Source: Streptomyces thermodiastaticus (GTDB lineage: Bacteria > Actinomycetota > Actinomycetes > Streptomycetales > Streptomycetaceae). Taken from it: a stretch of 64,000 bases of DNA. The stretch is taken from NCBI RefSeq assembly GCF_014656135.1, contig NZ_BNBV01000024.1, positions 34,580 through 98,579 on the forward strand, read 5' to 3'. The notes under the pieces are model-generated. The model searched no databases and was not told the origin of the DNA. It saw nothing but the letters and a program-made list of their open reading frames with translations. The stretch's first letter is position 1; each line of letters opens with the position of its first letter. Shown here in pieces: positions 9,645 to 21,481 of this stretch. The position numbers were made by a program, and so were the translations under genes.

Positions 9645-10093
9645 GCCCCCTCCAACGGTTCCGTCACCCGCTCGGTCACGGTAAGAATGCGGAACGTTAC
9701 CCTCTGTGTCTGCCCCTTTCCGGCTCTGCCACGCCCGTGCGGCGTCCGGATGCACCCCAGGTGGCGAGGTTCTCGGCGCGCGCCCTTTCACGCTCCGGTC
9801 CACCTGATCGTCGGCGTGCTGTGTCAAGTGAAGCGCGGGAAGTCCACCGAGACTTCATTCGAAGGGGTGGCGAATGGTGGCGATTCTGTCATCCCCGTGG
9901 TGGGAGCAGTGATCGTAGGATTACTGTGAGTGTCTGGGTCTGCGGGGCACATGCACCCATGGGTATGCCGCAGGCAAGTCGTCCTTCCGTCCGGCGGGTG
10001 ACAGCCGGGCGCGGGACGGCCGCACCGGCCGGCATCCCGTCCGGGCTCGGCGCACTCGGCGGCACAGGTTGTCAGGAAGGTGGGGGCGTTCCG
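9645..10093. other. Divergent upstream region, primase-like gene and nsdA
   Basis: No gene is supported in these 449 bp. An in-frame extension of nsdA runs back to 9737 but lacks coding bias and a ribosome site. The interval is long enough for both divergent promoters. Its middle (about 9840-9960) is less GC-rich than the flanks, a likely promoter and nsdA leader. Confidence 0.5.
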
Positions 10094-11569
10094 GTGAGCG
10101 GCAACGGCGGCGGGACGAGCGCTGCGACGGACAAACGTCCGAACGAGCTGCTCGCGTCGTGGTTCACACGCAGCGGCTGGTCCAAGGGCGAACTCGCCCG
10201 GCAGGTCAACAGCCGGGCACGCCAGATGGGGGCCGGTCACGTCTCCACCGACACCTCCCGCGTGCGGCGCTGGCTGGACGGGGAGAATCCGCGCGAGCCG
10301 ATCCCCCGGATCCTGTCGGACCTGTTCTCCGAGCGCTTCGGCTGCGTGGTCTCCGTCGAGGATCTGGGGCTGCGTGCCACCCGCCCGTCCCCCTCGGCCG
10401 TCGGGGTCGACCTGCCCTGGACGGGCCCGCAGACCGTGGCGCTGCTCAGCGAGTTCTCGCGCAGCGACCTGATGCTGGCGCGCCGCGGCTTCCTCGGCAG
10501 TTCGCTGGCGGTGGCCGCGGGCCCCGCCCTCGTCGAGCCGATGCAGCGCTGGCTCGTGCCCTCCCCGCCGGTGCCGCGCGACGACCCCGAGCCGTCCGCG
10601 GGACGCCGCCCCGGCCCGCTCTCCCGGCCGGAGCTGGACCTGCTGGAGACCACGACGAAGATGTTCCGCTCCTGGGACGCCCAGTGCGGCGGCGGCCTGC
10701 GCCGCAAGGCCGTCGTCGGCCAGCTGCACGAGGTGACCGACCTGCTCCAGGAGTCGCATCCCGAGGCCACCCGCCGGCGGCTGTTCAAGGTCGCCGCGGA
10801 ACTCGCCCAGCTGGTCGGCTGGATGAGCTACGACGTGGGACTGCAGCCCACCGCGCAGAAGTACTTCGTCCTCGCCCTGCACGCCGCCAAGGAGGCCGGC
10901 GACCGCCCGCTCGGCTCGTACGTCCTGTCCAGCATGAGCCGGCAGATGATCCACCTCGGCCGCCCCGACGACGCCCTGCAGCTGATCCACCTCGCCCAGT
11001 ACGGCAGCCGCGACTGCGCGAGCCCGCGCACCCAGGCCATGCTGTATGCGATGGAGGCGCGGGCCTGGGCCAACATGGGCCGGCCCGCCCGGTGCAAGCG
11101 GGCGGTACGCCTGGCCGAGGACACCTTCGCCGAGGCCGCCGACTGGGACGAGCCCGACCCCGACTGGATCCGCTTCTTCTCCGAGGCCGAGCTGTCCGCC
11201 GAGACCGCCCACTCCTTCCGCGACCTCGCCTACGTCGTCGGCCGCGGCCCGCACTACGCGGCCCAGGCGGAACCGCTGATGGACAAGGCGGTGCGGCTGT
11301 TCGCCGACGACCGGAACCACCAGCGCTCCTACGCCCTGAACCTCGCCGGCATGGCCACCGTCCAGCTGCTCAGGCGCGAGCCCGAGCAGAGCGTCCACTA
11401 TGTGACCCGAGCCCTCAGGGAGGCCAGGAAAGTCCGCTCCGAACGCGTCAACACCCGCATCCGCAAGGCCGTCGACAGCGCGGTACGCGATTACGGCGAC
11501 CTCGCCGAGGTCGTCGCCCTGAGCAACACCCTCGCCGAAGAGCTGCCCGACGTCGCCGAGGCCGTCTGA
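10094..11569 (+). CDS. nsdA: Developmental regulator NsdA
   Basis: NsdA is a negative regulator of sporulation and antibiotic production in Streptomyces. The 491-residue protein begins with a SWFTRSGWSKGELARQVN helix-turn-helix-like segment and an RVRRWLDGENPREPIP motif. A Tat/RRGFLG-like stretch is near residue 137. The long C-terminal half is TPR-like helical (AAELAQLVGWMSYDVGLQPTAQ, RDLAYVVGRG), as in many Streptomyces XRE/TPR regulators. The start is taken as GTG at 10094 (preceded by AGGAAGGTGGG). An upstream ATG at 9961 is possible. Gene order next to amtB supports the symbol. Confidence 0.88.
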   Translation: MSGNGGGTSAATDKRPNELLASWFTRSGWSKGELARQVNSRARQMGAGHVSTDTSRVRRWLDGENPREPIPRILSDLFSERFGCVVSVEDLGLRATRPSPSAVGVDLPWTGPQTVALLSEFSRSDLMLARRGFLGSSLAVAAGPALVEPMQRWLVPSPPVPRDDPEPSAGRRPGPLSRPELDLLETTTKMFRSWDAQCGGGLRRKAVVGQLHEVTDLLQESHPEATRRRLFKVAAELAQLVGWMSYDVGLQPTAQKYFVLALHAAKEAGDRPLGSYVLSSMSRQMIHLGRPDDALQLIHLAQYGSRDCASPRTQAMLYAMEARAWANMGRPARCKRAVRLAEDTFAEAADWDEPDPDWIRFFSEAELSAETAHSFRDLAYVVGRGPHYAAQAEPLMDKAVRLFADDRNHQRSYALNLAGMATVQLLRREPEQSVHYVTRALREARKVRSERVNTRIRKAVDSAVRDYGDLAEVVALSNTLAEELPDVAEAV

Positions 11570-11700
11570 CGACGGCCCTACGAGCCCCGGCCGCGGCCGG
11601 CCCTCCTGAACTGCCCGACTCGGCTCCCCCATGCCAGGTCATCGGAAGGCCGGTCCGCGGCCGGTCACTGTCCGCGCCGCGACCGGCGGTTCATCCACGC

Positions 11701-11736
11701 GTAACACACCGGGCGCCTTTGTCACCCCCGTGAAAC
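11701..11736 (+). promoter_or_regulatory. GlnR-type operator upstream of amtB
   Basis: GTAAC (11701) and GTCAC-n6-GAAAC (11721-11736) match the actinobacterial GlnR consensus of paired gTnAc-n6-GaAAc half sites, with half sites 20 bp apart. This lies about 170 bp before amtB. In the genus, GlnR activates amtB-glnK-glnD under nitrogen limitation. The motif is visible; regulation here is inferred. The rest of the 11570-11904 gap shows nothing else recognisable. Confidence 0.7.
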
Positions 11737-11904
11737 ACCGAGGCGCGCCCGCCGAAACCGTGCTGCGCCAACCTCGTCGGCACAACCGGCCCACCGCTCA
11801 CCGCCCGGACGACGCGCACCCCTTCAGGAAACTTTTCAGGACCGCACCGTCCGGACCGCACGGCTTCGCCCGCACGGAGCCGTACGACCGACGAGGAGAC
11901 GCCG

Positions 11905-13254
11905 ATGGCACCAGCCATCCTGCTCGCGGCGGACACACCCACGCTGTCGTCCGCCGACACCGGCTTCATGCTGATCTGTTCCGCCTTGGTGATGCTGATG
12001 ACCCCGGGCCTGGCCTTCTTCTACGGAGGCATGGTCCGCGTCAAGAGCACCCTCAACATGCTGATGATGAGCTTCATCAGCCTCGGGATCGTCACCGTCC
12101 TGTGGGTGCTGTACGGATTCTCCGTGGCCTTCGGCACCGACCACGGCTCGCTCGTGGGCTGGGCCGGCGACTACCTGGGCTTCGGCGGCATCGGCAAGAC
12201 GGACCTGTGGCCCGGATACACCATCCCGGTCTTCGTCTTCGCGGTCTTCCAGCTGATGTTCGCGATCATCACCCCGGCCCTGATCAGCGGCGCCCTGGCC
12301 GACCGGGTCAAGTTCAGCGCGTGGGTGCTGTTCGTGGTGCTGTGGGCCACGATCGTGTACTTCCCGGTCGCCCACTGGGTCTGGGGCGAGGGCGGCTGGG
12401 CCTACGACCTCGGGGTGATCGACTTCGCGGGCGGCACCGCCGTCCACATCAACGCCGGTGCCGCGGCGCTCGGCGTGATCCTCGTCATCGGCAAGCGCGT
12501 CGGCTTCAAGAAGGACCCGATGCGCCCGCACAGCCTCCCCCTGGTCGTGCTCGGCGCCGGACTGCTGTGGTTCGGCTGGTTCGGCTTCAACGCCGGCTCC
12601 TGGCTGGGCAACAGCGACGGCGTGGGCGCCCTGATGTTCGTCAACACCCAGATCGCCACGGCCGCCGCCCTGCTCGCCTGGCTCGCCTGGGAGAAGATCC
12701 GCCACGGTGCGTGCACCACGCTCGGCGCCGCCTCCGGCGCGGTCGCCGGCCTGGTCGCGATCACCCCGTCCGGCGGTGCGGTCTCCCCGCTCGGCGCCCT
12801 CGCGGTCGGCGCCATCGCCGGTGCCCTGTGCGCCATGGCCGTCGGCCTGAAGTACCGCTTCGGCTACGACGACTCCCTCGACGTCGTCGGCGTCCACATG
12901 GTCGGCGGCGTCATCGGTTCCCTGCTGATCGGCTTCTTCGCCAGCGGCGAGGGCCAGTCCGACGTCAAGGGCCTGTTCTACGGCGGCGGCCTGGACCAGT
13001 TCTGGAAGCAGTGCGCCGGTGTCTTCGGCGTCCTCGCCTACTCCCTCGTCGCCTCCGCCGTCCTCGCCTTCCTGATCGACAAGACGCTCGGGATGCGGGT
13101 CACCGAGGACGAGGAGGTCTCCGGCATCGACCAGGCCCAGCACGCCGAGACCGCGTACGACTTCAGCGGTGCCGGTGGCGGTGTCCTCGCCTCCGTCACC
13201 GCGCCCCTCACTGCCGCCGGGCAGCCGAAGCAGACCAGGAAGGTGGACGCATGA
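11905..13254 (+). CDS. amtB: Ammonium transporter
   Basis: This is the channel/transporter for NH4+/NH3 uptake, 449 residues with about 11 membrane segments. Family hallmarks are MTPGLAFFYGGMV near the N-terminus, the DFAGGTAVHINAG signature (nt 12421-12459), and WFGWFGFNAGS. The conserved pore histidine is in GVHMVGG near nt 12892. The start ATG at 11905 has a GAGGAG site upstream. Its stop overlaps the glnK start (ATGA). It is the first gene of the nitrogen operon with glnK and glnD and lies behind a GlnR-type box. Confidence 0.97.
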   Translation: MAPAILLAADTPTLSSADTGFMLICSALVMLMTPGLAFFYGGMVRVKSTLNMLMMSFISLGIVTVLWVLYGFSVAFGTDHGSLVGWAGDYLGFGGIGKTDLWPGYTIPVFVFAVFQLMFAIITPALISGALADRVKFSAWVLFVVLWATIVYFPVAHWVWGEGGWAYDLGVIDFAGGTAVHINAGAAALGVILVIGKRVGFKKDPMRPHSLPLVVLGAGLLWFGWFGFNAGSWLGNSDGVGALMFVNTQIATAAALLAWLAWEKIRHGACTTLGAASGAVAGLVAITPSGGAVSPLGALAVGAIAGALCAMAVGLKYRFGYDDSLDVVGVHMVGGVIGSLLIGFFASGEGQSDVKGLFYGGGLDQFWKQCAGVFGVLAYSLVASAVLAFLIDKTLGMRVTEDEEVSGIDQAQHAETAYDFSGAGGGVLASVTAPLTAAGQPKQTRKVDA

Positions 13255-13589
13255 GGCTCATCACCGCCGTCGTCAAACCGCACCGGCTCGACGAGATCAA
13301 GGAGGCTTTGCAGGCCTTCGGCGTCCACGGGCTGACCGTCACCGAGGCCAGCGGTTACGGACGCCAGCGCGGCCACACCGAGGTCTACCGCGGCGCCGAG
13401 TACACCGTCGACCTCGTCCCCAAGATCCGCATCGAGGTGCTGGCCGAGGACGAGGACGCCGAACAGCTCATCGAGGTCCTGGTCAAGGCGGCCCGCACCG
13501 GCAAGATCGGCGACGGGAAGGTCTGGTCCGTGCCGGTCGAGACGGTCGTACGGGTCCGGACCGGCGAACGCGGCCCGGACGCGCTCTGA
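13251..13589 (+). CDS. glnK: Nitrogen regulatory protein PII
   Basis: This 112-residue PII signal protein binds ATP/2-oxoglutarate and gates AmtB. The start ATG at 13251 overlaps the amtB stop. The T-loop has Tyr51 in YRGAEYTVDL, the residue modified by GlnD. In Streptomyces that modification is adenylylation. The C-terminal signature KIGDGKVWSVPVE is intact. It is translationally coupled to amtB and followed by glnD after 43 bp. Confidence 0.97.
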   Translation: MRLITAVVKPHRLDEIKEALQAFGVHGLTVTEASGYGRQRGHTEVYRGAEYTVDLVPKIRIEVLAEDEDAEQLIEVLVKAARTGKIGDGKVWSVPVETVVRVRTGERGPDAL

Positions 13590-13632
13590 GCGCGACGAGC
13601 GGCCCGGACGGCCCGAGGACAGGAGGTGCCGG

Positions 13633-16110
13633 ATGACGTACACCGACGACACGCGGAAGGAAGCGGACGGCGTGGCATCCGGCGGCTACGCGGCGGCACG
13701 GCTGCGCCTCCTCACCGAGCAGGAGCCGTCCGGGCGGTCGCGCCGCGCCGCCCTCGCCCGGCTCACCGACGAGTGGCTGGCCGGCCTGTTCACCGCCGCC
13801 GCCGGCGGCGCGGCCCGGGGCATCGCCCTGGTCGCCGTGGGCGGCTACGGCCGCGGTGAACTCTCCCCGCGCAGCGACCTCGATCTGCTTCTGCTGCACG
13901 ACGGCGCCGACGACGCCGGGGTCGCCGCCCTCGCCGACCGCCTCTGGTACCCCGTGTGGGACCTCGGCCTCACCCTGGACCACTCCGTGCGCACCCCGGC
14001 CCAGGCCCGCCGCACCGCCCGCGACGACCTCAAGGCCCAGCTCGGCCTGCTGGACGCCCGCCACCTCGCCGGCGACCTCGGGCTGACCACCGCGCTGCGC
14101 ACCACCGTGCTGGCCGACTGGCGCAACCAGGCACCCAAGCGCCTGCCGGAGTTGCGGCAGCTGTGCGCCGACCGGGCCGAGCGCCGGGGCGAGCTGCGCT
14201 ACCTGCTGGAACCCGACCTGAAGGAGGCGCGCGGCGGCCTGCGCGACGCCACCGCCCTGCGGGCCGTGGCCGCCTCCTGGCTGGCCGACGCCCCCCGCAC
14301 CGGCCTGGACGAGGCCCGCCGGCAGCTGCTCGACGTCCGCGACGCCCTGCACCTGACCACCGGCCGCGCCACCGACCGGCTCGCCCTGCAGGAGCAGGAC
14401 CAGGTCGCCGCCGCGCTCGGCCTGCCCGACGCCGACGCCCTGCTCCGGCAGGTCTACGAGGCGGCACGGATCATCGCCTACGCCAGCGATGTCACCTGGC
14501 GCGAAGTGGGGCGCGTGCTGCGCTCACGCGCCGTGCGGCCGAGGCTGCGCGCCGTGCTGGGCGGCGGCAGACCGGCCGCCGAACGGACCCCGCTCGCCGA
14601 AGGAGTGGTGGAGCAGGAGGGCGAGGTGGTGCTCGCCCGCACCGCGCGCCCCGAACACGACCCCGTGCTGCCGCTGCGCGCCGCGGCCGCCGCCGCACAG
14701 GCCGGACTGCCACTCTCCCCGCACGCCGCACGCCACCTGGCCGCCACCGCGCGCCCCCTGACCGTCCCCTGGCCCACCGAGGCCCGCGAACAGCTCGTCA
14801 CCCTGCTCGGCTCCGGCCGCCCCACCGTCGAGGTCTGGGAGGCACTGGACGCCGAGGGGCTGATCACCCGGCTGCTGCCCGACTGGGAACGGGTCCGCTG
14901 CCGCCCGCAGCGCAACGCCGTGCACGTCTGGACCGTCGACCGGCATCTGATCGAGACCGCCGTGCGCGCCTCCGCCCTCACCCGCCGGGTGCAGCGCCCC
15001 GACCTGCTGCTGGTCGCCGCACTCCTGCACGACATCGGCAAGGGCCGGCCCGGCGACCACGCGGTGACCGGCGAGACCATCGCCCGCGACATGGCCGCCC
15101 GCATCGGCTTCGACCGCGCCGACGCCGACGTGCTCGCCGCCCTCGTCCGCCACCATCTGCTGCTCGTCGAGACCGCCACCCGCCGCGACCTGGACGACCC
15201 GGCCACCGTCCGCGCGGTCGCCACGGCGGTCGGCACCCGCACCACCCTGGAACTGCTGCACGCCCTGACCGAGGCCGACGCCCTGGCCACCGGCCCGGCC
15301 GCCTGGTCCGCCTGGCGCGCCTCGCTCGTCGGCGACCTGGTCCGGCGCGTCGCGGCCCTCCTCGCCGGAGAGACCCCCGAAACGCCGGAGCCCTCCGCCG
15401 AGCCCACCGCCGAACAGGAGCGGCTCGCCGTCGAGGCCGGCCGCACCGGCGGCCCGGTCCTGGCCCTGCGCGCCCGCGCGGAGCACCCCGGTGCCCCGCC
15501 GGAGGAGCAGGCGTCCCGGTACGAGGCGGAGCCGCAGCCCCTCGGCGTGGAACTGCTCATCGCCGTCCCCGGCCGGCCCGGCGTACTGCCCTCGGTCGCC
15601 GGGGTGCTGGCCCTGCACCGGCTGACCGTCCGCACCGCCGGACTGCGCACCCTCGACCTGCCCGCCGGCCTCGACGGCGGCCCCGTGCTGCTGCTCGACT
15701 GGCGGGTCGCCGCCGAGTACGGCAGCCTCCCGCAGGCCGCCCGGCTGCGCGCCGACCTGGTCCGGGCCCTGGACGGCTCCCTGGACATCGCCGCCCGCCT
15801 GGCCGAACGGGACGCCGCCCGGACCCGCCGACGCGGAGTCGTGGCACCGCCGCCGCGGGTGACGGTCGCCCCCGCCGCCTCCCGGCACGCCACCGTGATC
15901 GAGGTCCGCGCGCAGGACGCCCCGGGGCTGCTGTTCCGGATCGGCCACGCGCTGGAGCAGGCCGGGGTGCGGGTGCGGAGCATGCACGTGTCGACGCTCG
16001 GGGCCAACGCCGTCGACGCCTTCTACGTGACCGGCGCCACGGGTGCGCCCCTGCCCGACGCGGAGGCCGCCGCGCTGGCGGAGACGCTGGAGAAGACGCT
16101 GCGAACCTGA
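13633..16110 (+). CDS. glnD: PII nucleotidyltransferase / removing enzyme GlnD
   Basis: GlnD modifies and demodifies GlnK in response to nitrogen status. In Streptomyces it acts as an adenylyltransferase. The 825-residue protein has the nucleotidyltransferase motif GGYGRGELSPRSDLDLL near residue 70, an HD hydrolase motif HDIGKGRPGDH near residue 465, and two C-terminal ACT domains (about residues 640-720 and 755-825). The start ATG at 13633 has an AGGAGGTGCCGG ribosome site. It is the third gene of the amtB-glnK-glnD unit. Confidence 0.95.
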   Translation: MTYTDDTRKEADGVASGGYAAARLRLLTEQEPSGRSRRAALARLTDEWLAGLFTAAAGGAARGIALVAVGGYGRGELSPRSDLDLLLLHDGADDAGVAALADRLWYPVWDLGLTLDHSVRTPAQARRTARDDLKAQLGLLDARHLAGDLGLTTALRTTVLADWRNQAPKRLPELRQLCADRAERRGELRYLLEPDLKEARGGLRDATALRAVAASWLADAPRTGLDEARRQLLDVRDALHLTTGRATDRLALQEQDQVAAALGLPDADALLRQVYEAARIIAYASDVTWREVGRVLRSRAVRPRLRAVLGGGRPAAERTPLAEGVVEQEGEVVLARTARPEHDPVLPLRAAAAAAQAGLPLSPHAARHLAATARPLTVPWPTEAREQLVTLLGSGRPTVEVWEALDAEGLITRLLPDWERVRCRPQRNAVHVWTVDRHLIETAVRASALTRRVQRPDLLLVAALLHDIGKGRPGDHAVTGETIARDMAARIGFDRADADVLAALVRHHLLLVETATRRDLDDPATVRAVATAVGTRTTLELLHALTEADALATGPAAWSAWRASLVGDLVRRVAALLAGETPETPEPSAEPTAEQERLAVEAGRTGGPVLALRARAEHPGAPPEEQASRYEAEPQPLGVELLIAVPGRPGVLPSVAGVLALHRLTVRTAGLRTLDLPAGLDGGPVLLLDWRVAAEYGSLPQAARLRADLVRALDGSLDIAARLAERDAARTRRRGVVAPPPRVTVAPAASRHATVIEVRAQDAPGLLFRIGHALEQAGVRVRSMHVSTLGANAVDAFYVTGATGAPLPDAEAAALAETLEKTLRT

Positions 16111-16302
16111 CAGCGCGGCCACGGTGCGCGTGCTGCGGGGTGCCCCGGCGCCGGTGCGGACGATCCCGTGAACCGGGTCCCTCTCCGGCGCGGGCGAGCG
16201 CCGTCCCCCGGTTCGTCGCGGCGGGCGGGGACGATTGCCTTGCCGAGCCGGATACCCTGGAAGACGCTCAGACTGCCCCCGACACCGAGGACCGACGCCG
16301 CC

Positions 16303-17868
16303 GTGTTCGACACTCTCTCCGATCGCCTCTCAGCGACCTTCAAGAATCTGCGCGGCAAGGGGCGGTTGAGCGAGGCCGACATCGACGCCACGGCCCGCGA
16401 GATCCGCATCGCGCTCCTCGAGGCCGACGTGGCGCTGCCGGTCGTGCGCTCCTTCATCAAGCAGGTCAAGGAACGCGCGCTCGGCGCCGAGGTCTCCAAG
16501 GCGCTCAACCCGGCCCAGCAGATCATCAAGATCGTCAACGAGGAGCTGATCGAGATCCTGGGCGGCGAGACCCGCCGCCTGAGGTTCGCCAAGCAGCCCC
16601 CGACCGTGATCATGCTCGCCGGTCTGCAGGGTGCGGGCAAGACCACCCTCGCGGGCAAGCTGGGCAAGTGGCTCAAGGACCAGGGCCACTCCCCGCTGCT
16701 GGTCGCCTGCGACCTGCAGCGCCCCAACGCGGTGAACCAGCTCAGCGTCGTCGCCGAGCGCGCCGGGGTCGCCGTCTACGCCCCGGAGCCGGGCAACGGC
16801 GTCGGCGACCCGGTCAAGGTCGCCAAGGACTCCATCGACCACGCGAAGGCCCGCGTCCACGACATCGTCATCATCGACACGGCCGGCCGCCTCGGCATCG
16901 ACCAGGAGATGATGCAGCAGGCCGCCGACATCCGGGACGCCGTCCAGCCGAACGAGATCCTGTTCGTCGTCGACGCGATGATCGGTCAGGACGCGGTGAA
17001 CACCGCGGAGGCCTTCCGCGACGGCGTCGGCTTCGACGGTGTGGTGCTCTCCAAGCTCGACGGCGACGCCCGCGGTGGTGCCGCGCTGTCGATCCGGCAC
17101 ATCACCGGCAAGCCGATCATGTTCGCCTCCAACGGCGAGAAGCTGGACGACTTCGACGCCTTCCACCCCGACCGGATGGCCTCCCGCATCCTCGACATGG
17201 GTGACCTGCTCACCCTGATCGAGCAGGCGGAGAAGACGTTCAGCCAGGAAGAGGCCGAGCGGATGGCCTCCAAGCTGGCTTCGCGCAAGGGCCAGGACTT
17301 CACCCTGGACGACTTCCTGGCCCAGATGGAGCAGGTCCGCAAGATGGGCTCCATCTCCAAGCTGCTCGGCATGCTGCCCGGCATGGCGCAGCTCAAGGAG
17401 CAGATCAACAACATCGACGAGCGCGACGTCGACCGCACCGCCGCGATCATCAAGTCGATGACGCCGGCCGAGCGCCAGGACCCCGCCATCATCAACGGCT
17501 CGCGTCGCGCGCGCATCGCCAAGGGTGCCGGCGTCGAGGTCAGCGCCGTGAAGAACCTGGTCGAGCGCTTCTTCGAGGCGCGCAAGATGATGTCCCGCAT
17601 GGCTCAGGGCGGTATGCCGGGCATGCCGGGGATGCCGGGCCTGCCGGGCATGGGCGGCGGCCCCGGCCGGCAGAAGAAGCAGCAGAAGAAGGCCAAGGGC
17701 AAGCAGCGCTCCGGCAACCCGATGAAGCGCAAGCAGCAGGAGCAGGAGGCCGCCGCCCGGCGTGCCGCGGCCCGGAACGGATCCCCCGCCGGGAACGCGT
17801 TCGGGCTGCCGCAGCAGGGCGGCAAGGACTTCGAGCTGCCGGAGGAGTTCAAGAAGTTCATGGGCTGA
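16303..17868 (+). CDS. ffh: Signal recognition particle protein Ffh (SRP54)
   Basis: This GTPase binds signal peptides and 4.5S RNA and pairs with FtsY. The 521-residue protein starts at GTG 16303 (MFDTLSDRLSATFKNLRG). It has G1 GLQGAGKTT near residue 107, DTAGRLGIDQEM near 191, and LSKLDGDARGGAALS. The Met-rich M domain includes KLLGMLPGMAQ and a run of GMPGMPGLPGMGG near the C-terminus, then a basic tail ending in EEFKKFMG. Upstream in-frame sequence to 16168 is not part of the family. A hairpin follows. Confidence 0.96.
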   Translation: MFDTLSDRLSATFKNLRGKGRLSEADIDATAREIRIALLEADVALPVVRSFIKQVKERALGAEVSKALNPAQQIIKIVNEELIEILGGETRRLRFAKQPPTVIMLAGLQGAGKTTLAGKLGKWLKDQGHSPLLVACDLQRPNAVNQLSVVAERAGVAVYAPEPGNGVGDPVKVAKDSIDHAKARVHDIVIIDTAGRLGIDQEMMQQAADIRDAVQPNEILFVVDAMIGQDAVNTAEAFRDGVGFDGVVLSKLDGDARGGAALSIRHITGKPIMFASNGEKLDDFDAFHPDRMASRILDMGDLLTLIEQAEKTFSQEEAERMASKLASRKGQDFTLDDFLAQMEQVRKMGSISKLLGMLPGMAQLKEQINNIDERDVDRTAAIIKSMTPAERQDPAIINGSRRARIAKGAGVEVSAVKNLVERFFEARKMMSRMAQGGMPGMPGMPGLPGMGGGPGRQKKQQKKAKGKQRSGNPMKRKQQEQEAAARRAAARNGSPAGNAFGLPQQGGKDFELPEEFKKFMG

Positions 17869-17898
17869 GGCCCGTCGCGCCGCGGGCGTGACGGCACC

Positions 17899-17941
17899 GA
17901 GGGCGTTCCCGGGCTTCCCGGGGGCGCCCTCTTCCGCCCCG
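17899..17941 (+). terminator. Terminator after ffh
   Basis: GAGGGCG (17899) pairs with CGCCCTC (17935-17941), with CCCGGG elements extending the stem, 30 bp after the ffh stop. A TTCC follows. Confidence 0.65.
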
Positions 17942-17995
17942 GGCAACGCCCCGGCGCCGCGTGCCGGGCCGCGCCGAGTGCCGTAACGTCCAGAT

Positions 17996-19978
<1,983 letters not shown>

Positions 19979-20575
19979 GCAGGCGTGCGTCGTGCCGGCG
20001 GACCCCCGAGGCGACGAGTCAAGCCTCCTTCGCCGGCGCGGCCAGCGACGCTCCCGCCCCGTCAGCGGCCGGTCGGGCGGAGGCGCGTCAGGACAGGGCG
20101 AGGACGCAGCACTCGTGACCCTCGCTTTGCGCAGCCCGGGCGACTCTCCGCTCCCCGTCGCGTCCAGGTGCCCGCGAGCCGGTGCGCCGCCGTCCGCGAG
20201 CCGGTTCGGGACGCCGTGGACGGAACCGGTAACGTCACGGATGCCGCGCACGCTGACCGCAGTACAGGCTTCCGCCCGCCGGACGGCCGGAACCCCTCCT
20301 GCGCTGCGGCGGGCGGCTTGCGCTCCGGCGTGCGACCGAGCTCCGCACGCCCGTCGACGGCGCGGCCCGGGGGACCCGCGGCCGCACGGCGGCCGCGCCG
20401 CACAGGGGGACGTACGCGGCCTACGCACCACCTTGGGGTGAGCTGTGAGACTTCTCCGCAGATCAGCGCACCCGCCCTCGTCCGGACGCATCAGAGCCGA
20501 CTGACGGGTACGTGCAAAATTATTTGGGATGCCCCGGAATAGGAACACAGTGGCACCCACGCTCGTTCCCATTAC
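19979..20575. other. Gene-free interval, about 600 bp
   Basis: Several overlapping open frames occur but none shows Streptomyces codon bias or a family match. The last 100 bp contain an AT-rich patch (CAAAATTATTTGG at 20515-20527) about 50-60 bp before the next gene, a plausible promoter core. I see nothing else. Confidence 0.45.
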
Positions 20576-21172
20576 GTGAGCACGACACAGACACCACCTG
20601 TTCTCGCCGCGGAGCTGGCGCAGGCGTGGGCCGACATTCAGCGGCACCACCCCGAGCTGCCCGATCTGGCCGCACCCGAGTCCCTGATCGGAGAGTCGTC
20701 GTCCGCGTGCGGGCACGAACTGTCCTTCGAGCGACTGCTTCACGAGGCAGTCCACGGCATCGCCGCCGCACGAGGTGTGCGCGACACCTCGCGGGCCGGC
20801 CGCTACCACAACCGCCGCTTCCTCGCCATCGCCGAGGAGCTGGGCCTGGACCACCCCGAGGAGCCGCACCCGAGCAGCGGTTTCTCCCTGGTCACGCTGA
20901 GCCCCGAGGCCAAGCGGCGTTACCGTCCGACGATCGAGCGCCTGCAGCGGGCGCTGAAGGCGCACACCGCCGCCACCTCCGGCGACACCGGCCGCACCTT
21001 CCGCGGCCCGGCCGCCCGGCACGGCTCCTCCGGCGGCGGCGTCCGGGTCAAGGCGGTGTGCGACTGCGGGCGCAACGTCCGCGTCGTCCCGTCCGTCCTC
21101 GCGCAGGCCCCCATCGTGTGCGGCGGCTGCGGCAAGCCGTTCCGCATCCCGGAGGTCGCAGGGGTCGCGTGA
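20576..21172 (+). CDS. Small HExxH protein with C-terminal zinc ribbon (SprT-like?)
   Basis: The 198-residue protein starts at GTG 20576. It has a metalloprotease-type motif HEAVHG near residue 60, then H and N residues in GRYHNRRFLAIAEELGL, which resemble the third-ligand helix of SprT/minigluzincin proteins. A four-Cys zinc ribbon (CDCG and CGGCG) lies near the C-terminus. The arrangement of HExxH, helix and zinc ribbon is like SprT-family proteins, but I cannot assign a substrate. It is an isolated gene between ftsH and rpsP, with a hairpin behind it. Confidence 0.75.
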   Translation: MSTTQTPPVLAAELAQAWADIQRHHPELPDLAAPESLIGESSSACGHELSFERLLHEAVHGIAAARGVRDTSRAGRYHNRRFLAIAEELGLDHPEEPHPSSGFSLVTLSPEAKRRYRPTIERLQRALKAHTAATSGDTGRTFRGPAARHGSSGGGVRVKAVCDCGRNVRVVPSVLAQAPIVCGGCGKPFRIPEVAGVA

Positions 21173-21188
21173 CGCCCGGCCGCCGAAC

Positions 21189-21209
21189 CGGCATCTCGTG
21201 GATGCCGGG
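21189..21209 (+). terminator. Hairpin after the HExxH gene
   Basis: CCGGCATC (21189-21196) pairs with GATGCCGG (21202-21209) with a 5-nt loop, 17 bp after the stop. The remaining 270 bp up to rpsP include a hairpin GGCTG...CAGCC (21352-21368) and presumably the rpsP promoter. Confidence 0.55.
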
Positions 21210-21481
21210 CCGCCGACGGTGACCGATGACCGCGCGGCGCCGGACAGCGCTCCCGACACGACCCCCGCCGGGCCGGGTGCGCCGACGCGCGCCCGGCCGC
21301 AGCCGGTCAACCCCCGGGGCGGACCGGTCCGCGGGGTATGGCAGAATGGCTGGCTGTACTCGACAGCCGCACAGGACCCCTCTCTCCTCCGGCTGACGCG
21401 TCCATCGGGCACCACGACTGCGCAACCCCACGCGGAGATCCGCCGTGCCCCACCACGTCAATTCCAGGAGAACCCACTCCC

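Noticed and set aside
11631..13589. 652-codon frame apparently fusing an Arg/Pro-rich protein to PII
   Set aside because: The first part is an out-of-frame reading of amtB. glnK begins at ATG 13251 with the canonical PII N-terminus.
21330..21370. Possible tRNA-like segment upstream of rpsP
   Set aside because: Only a 5-bp hairpin is present. No acceptor stem, TTCRA loop or anticodon arm could be drawn.
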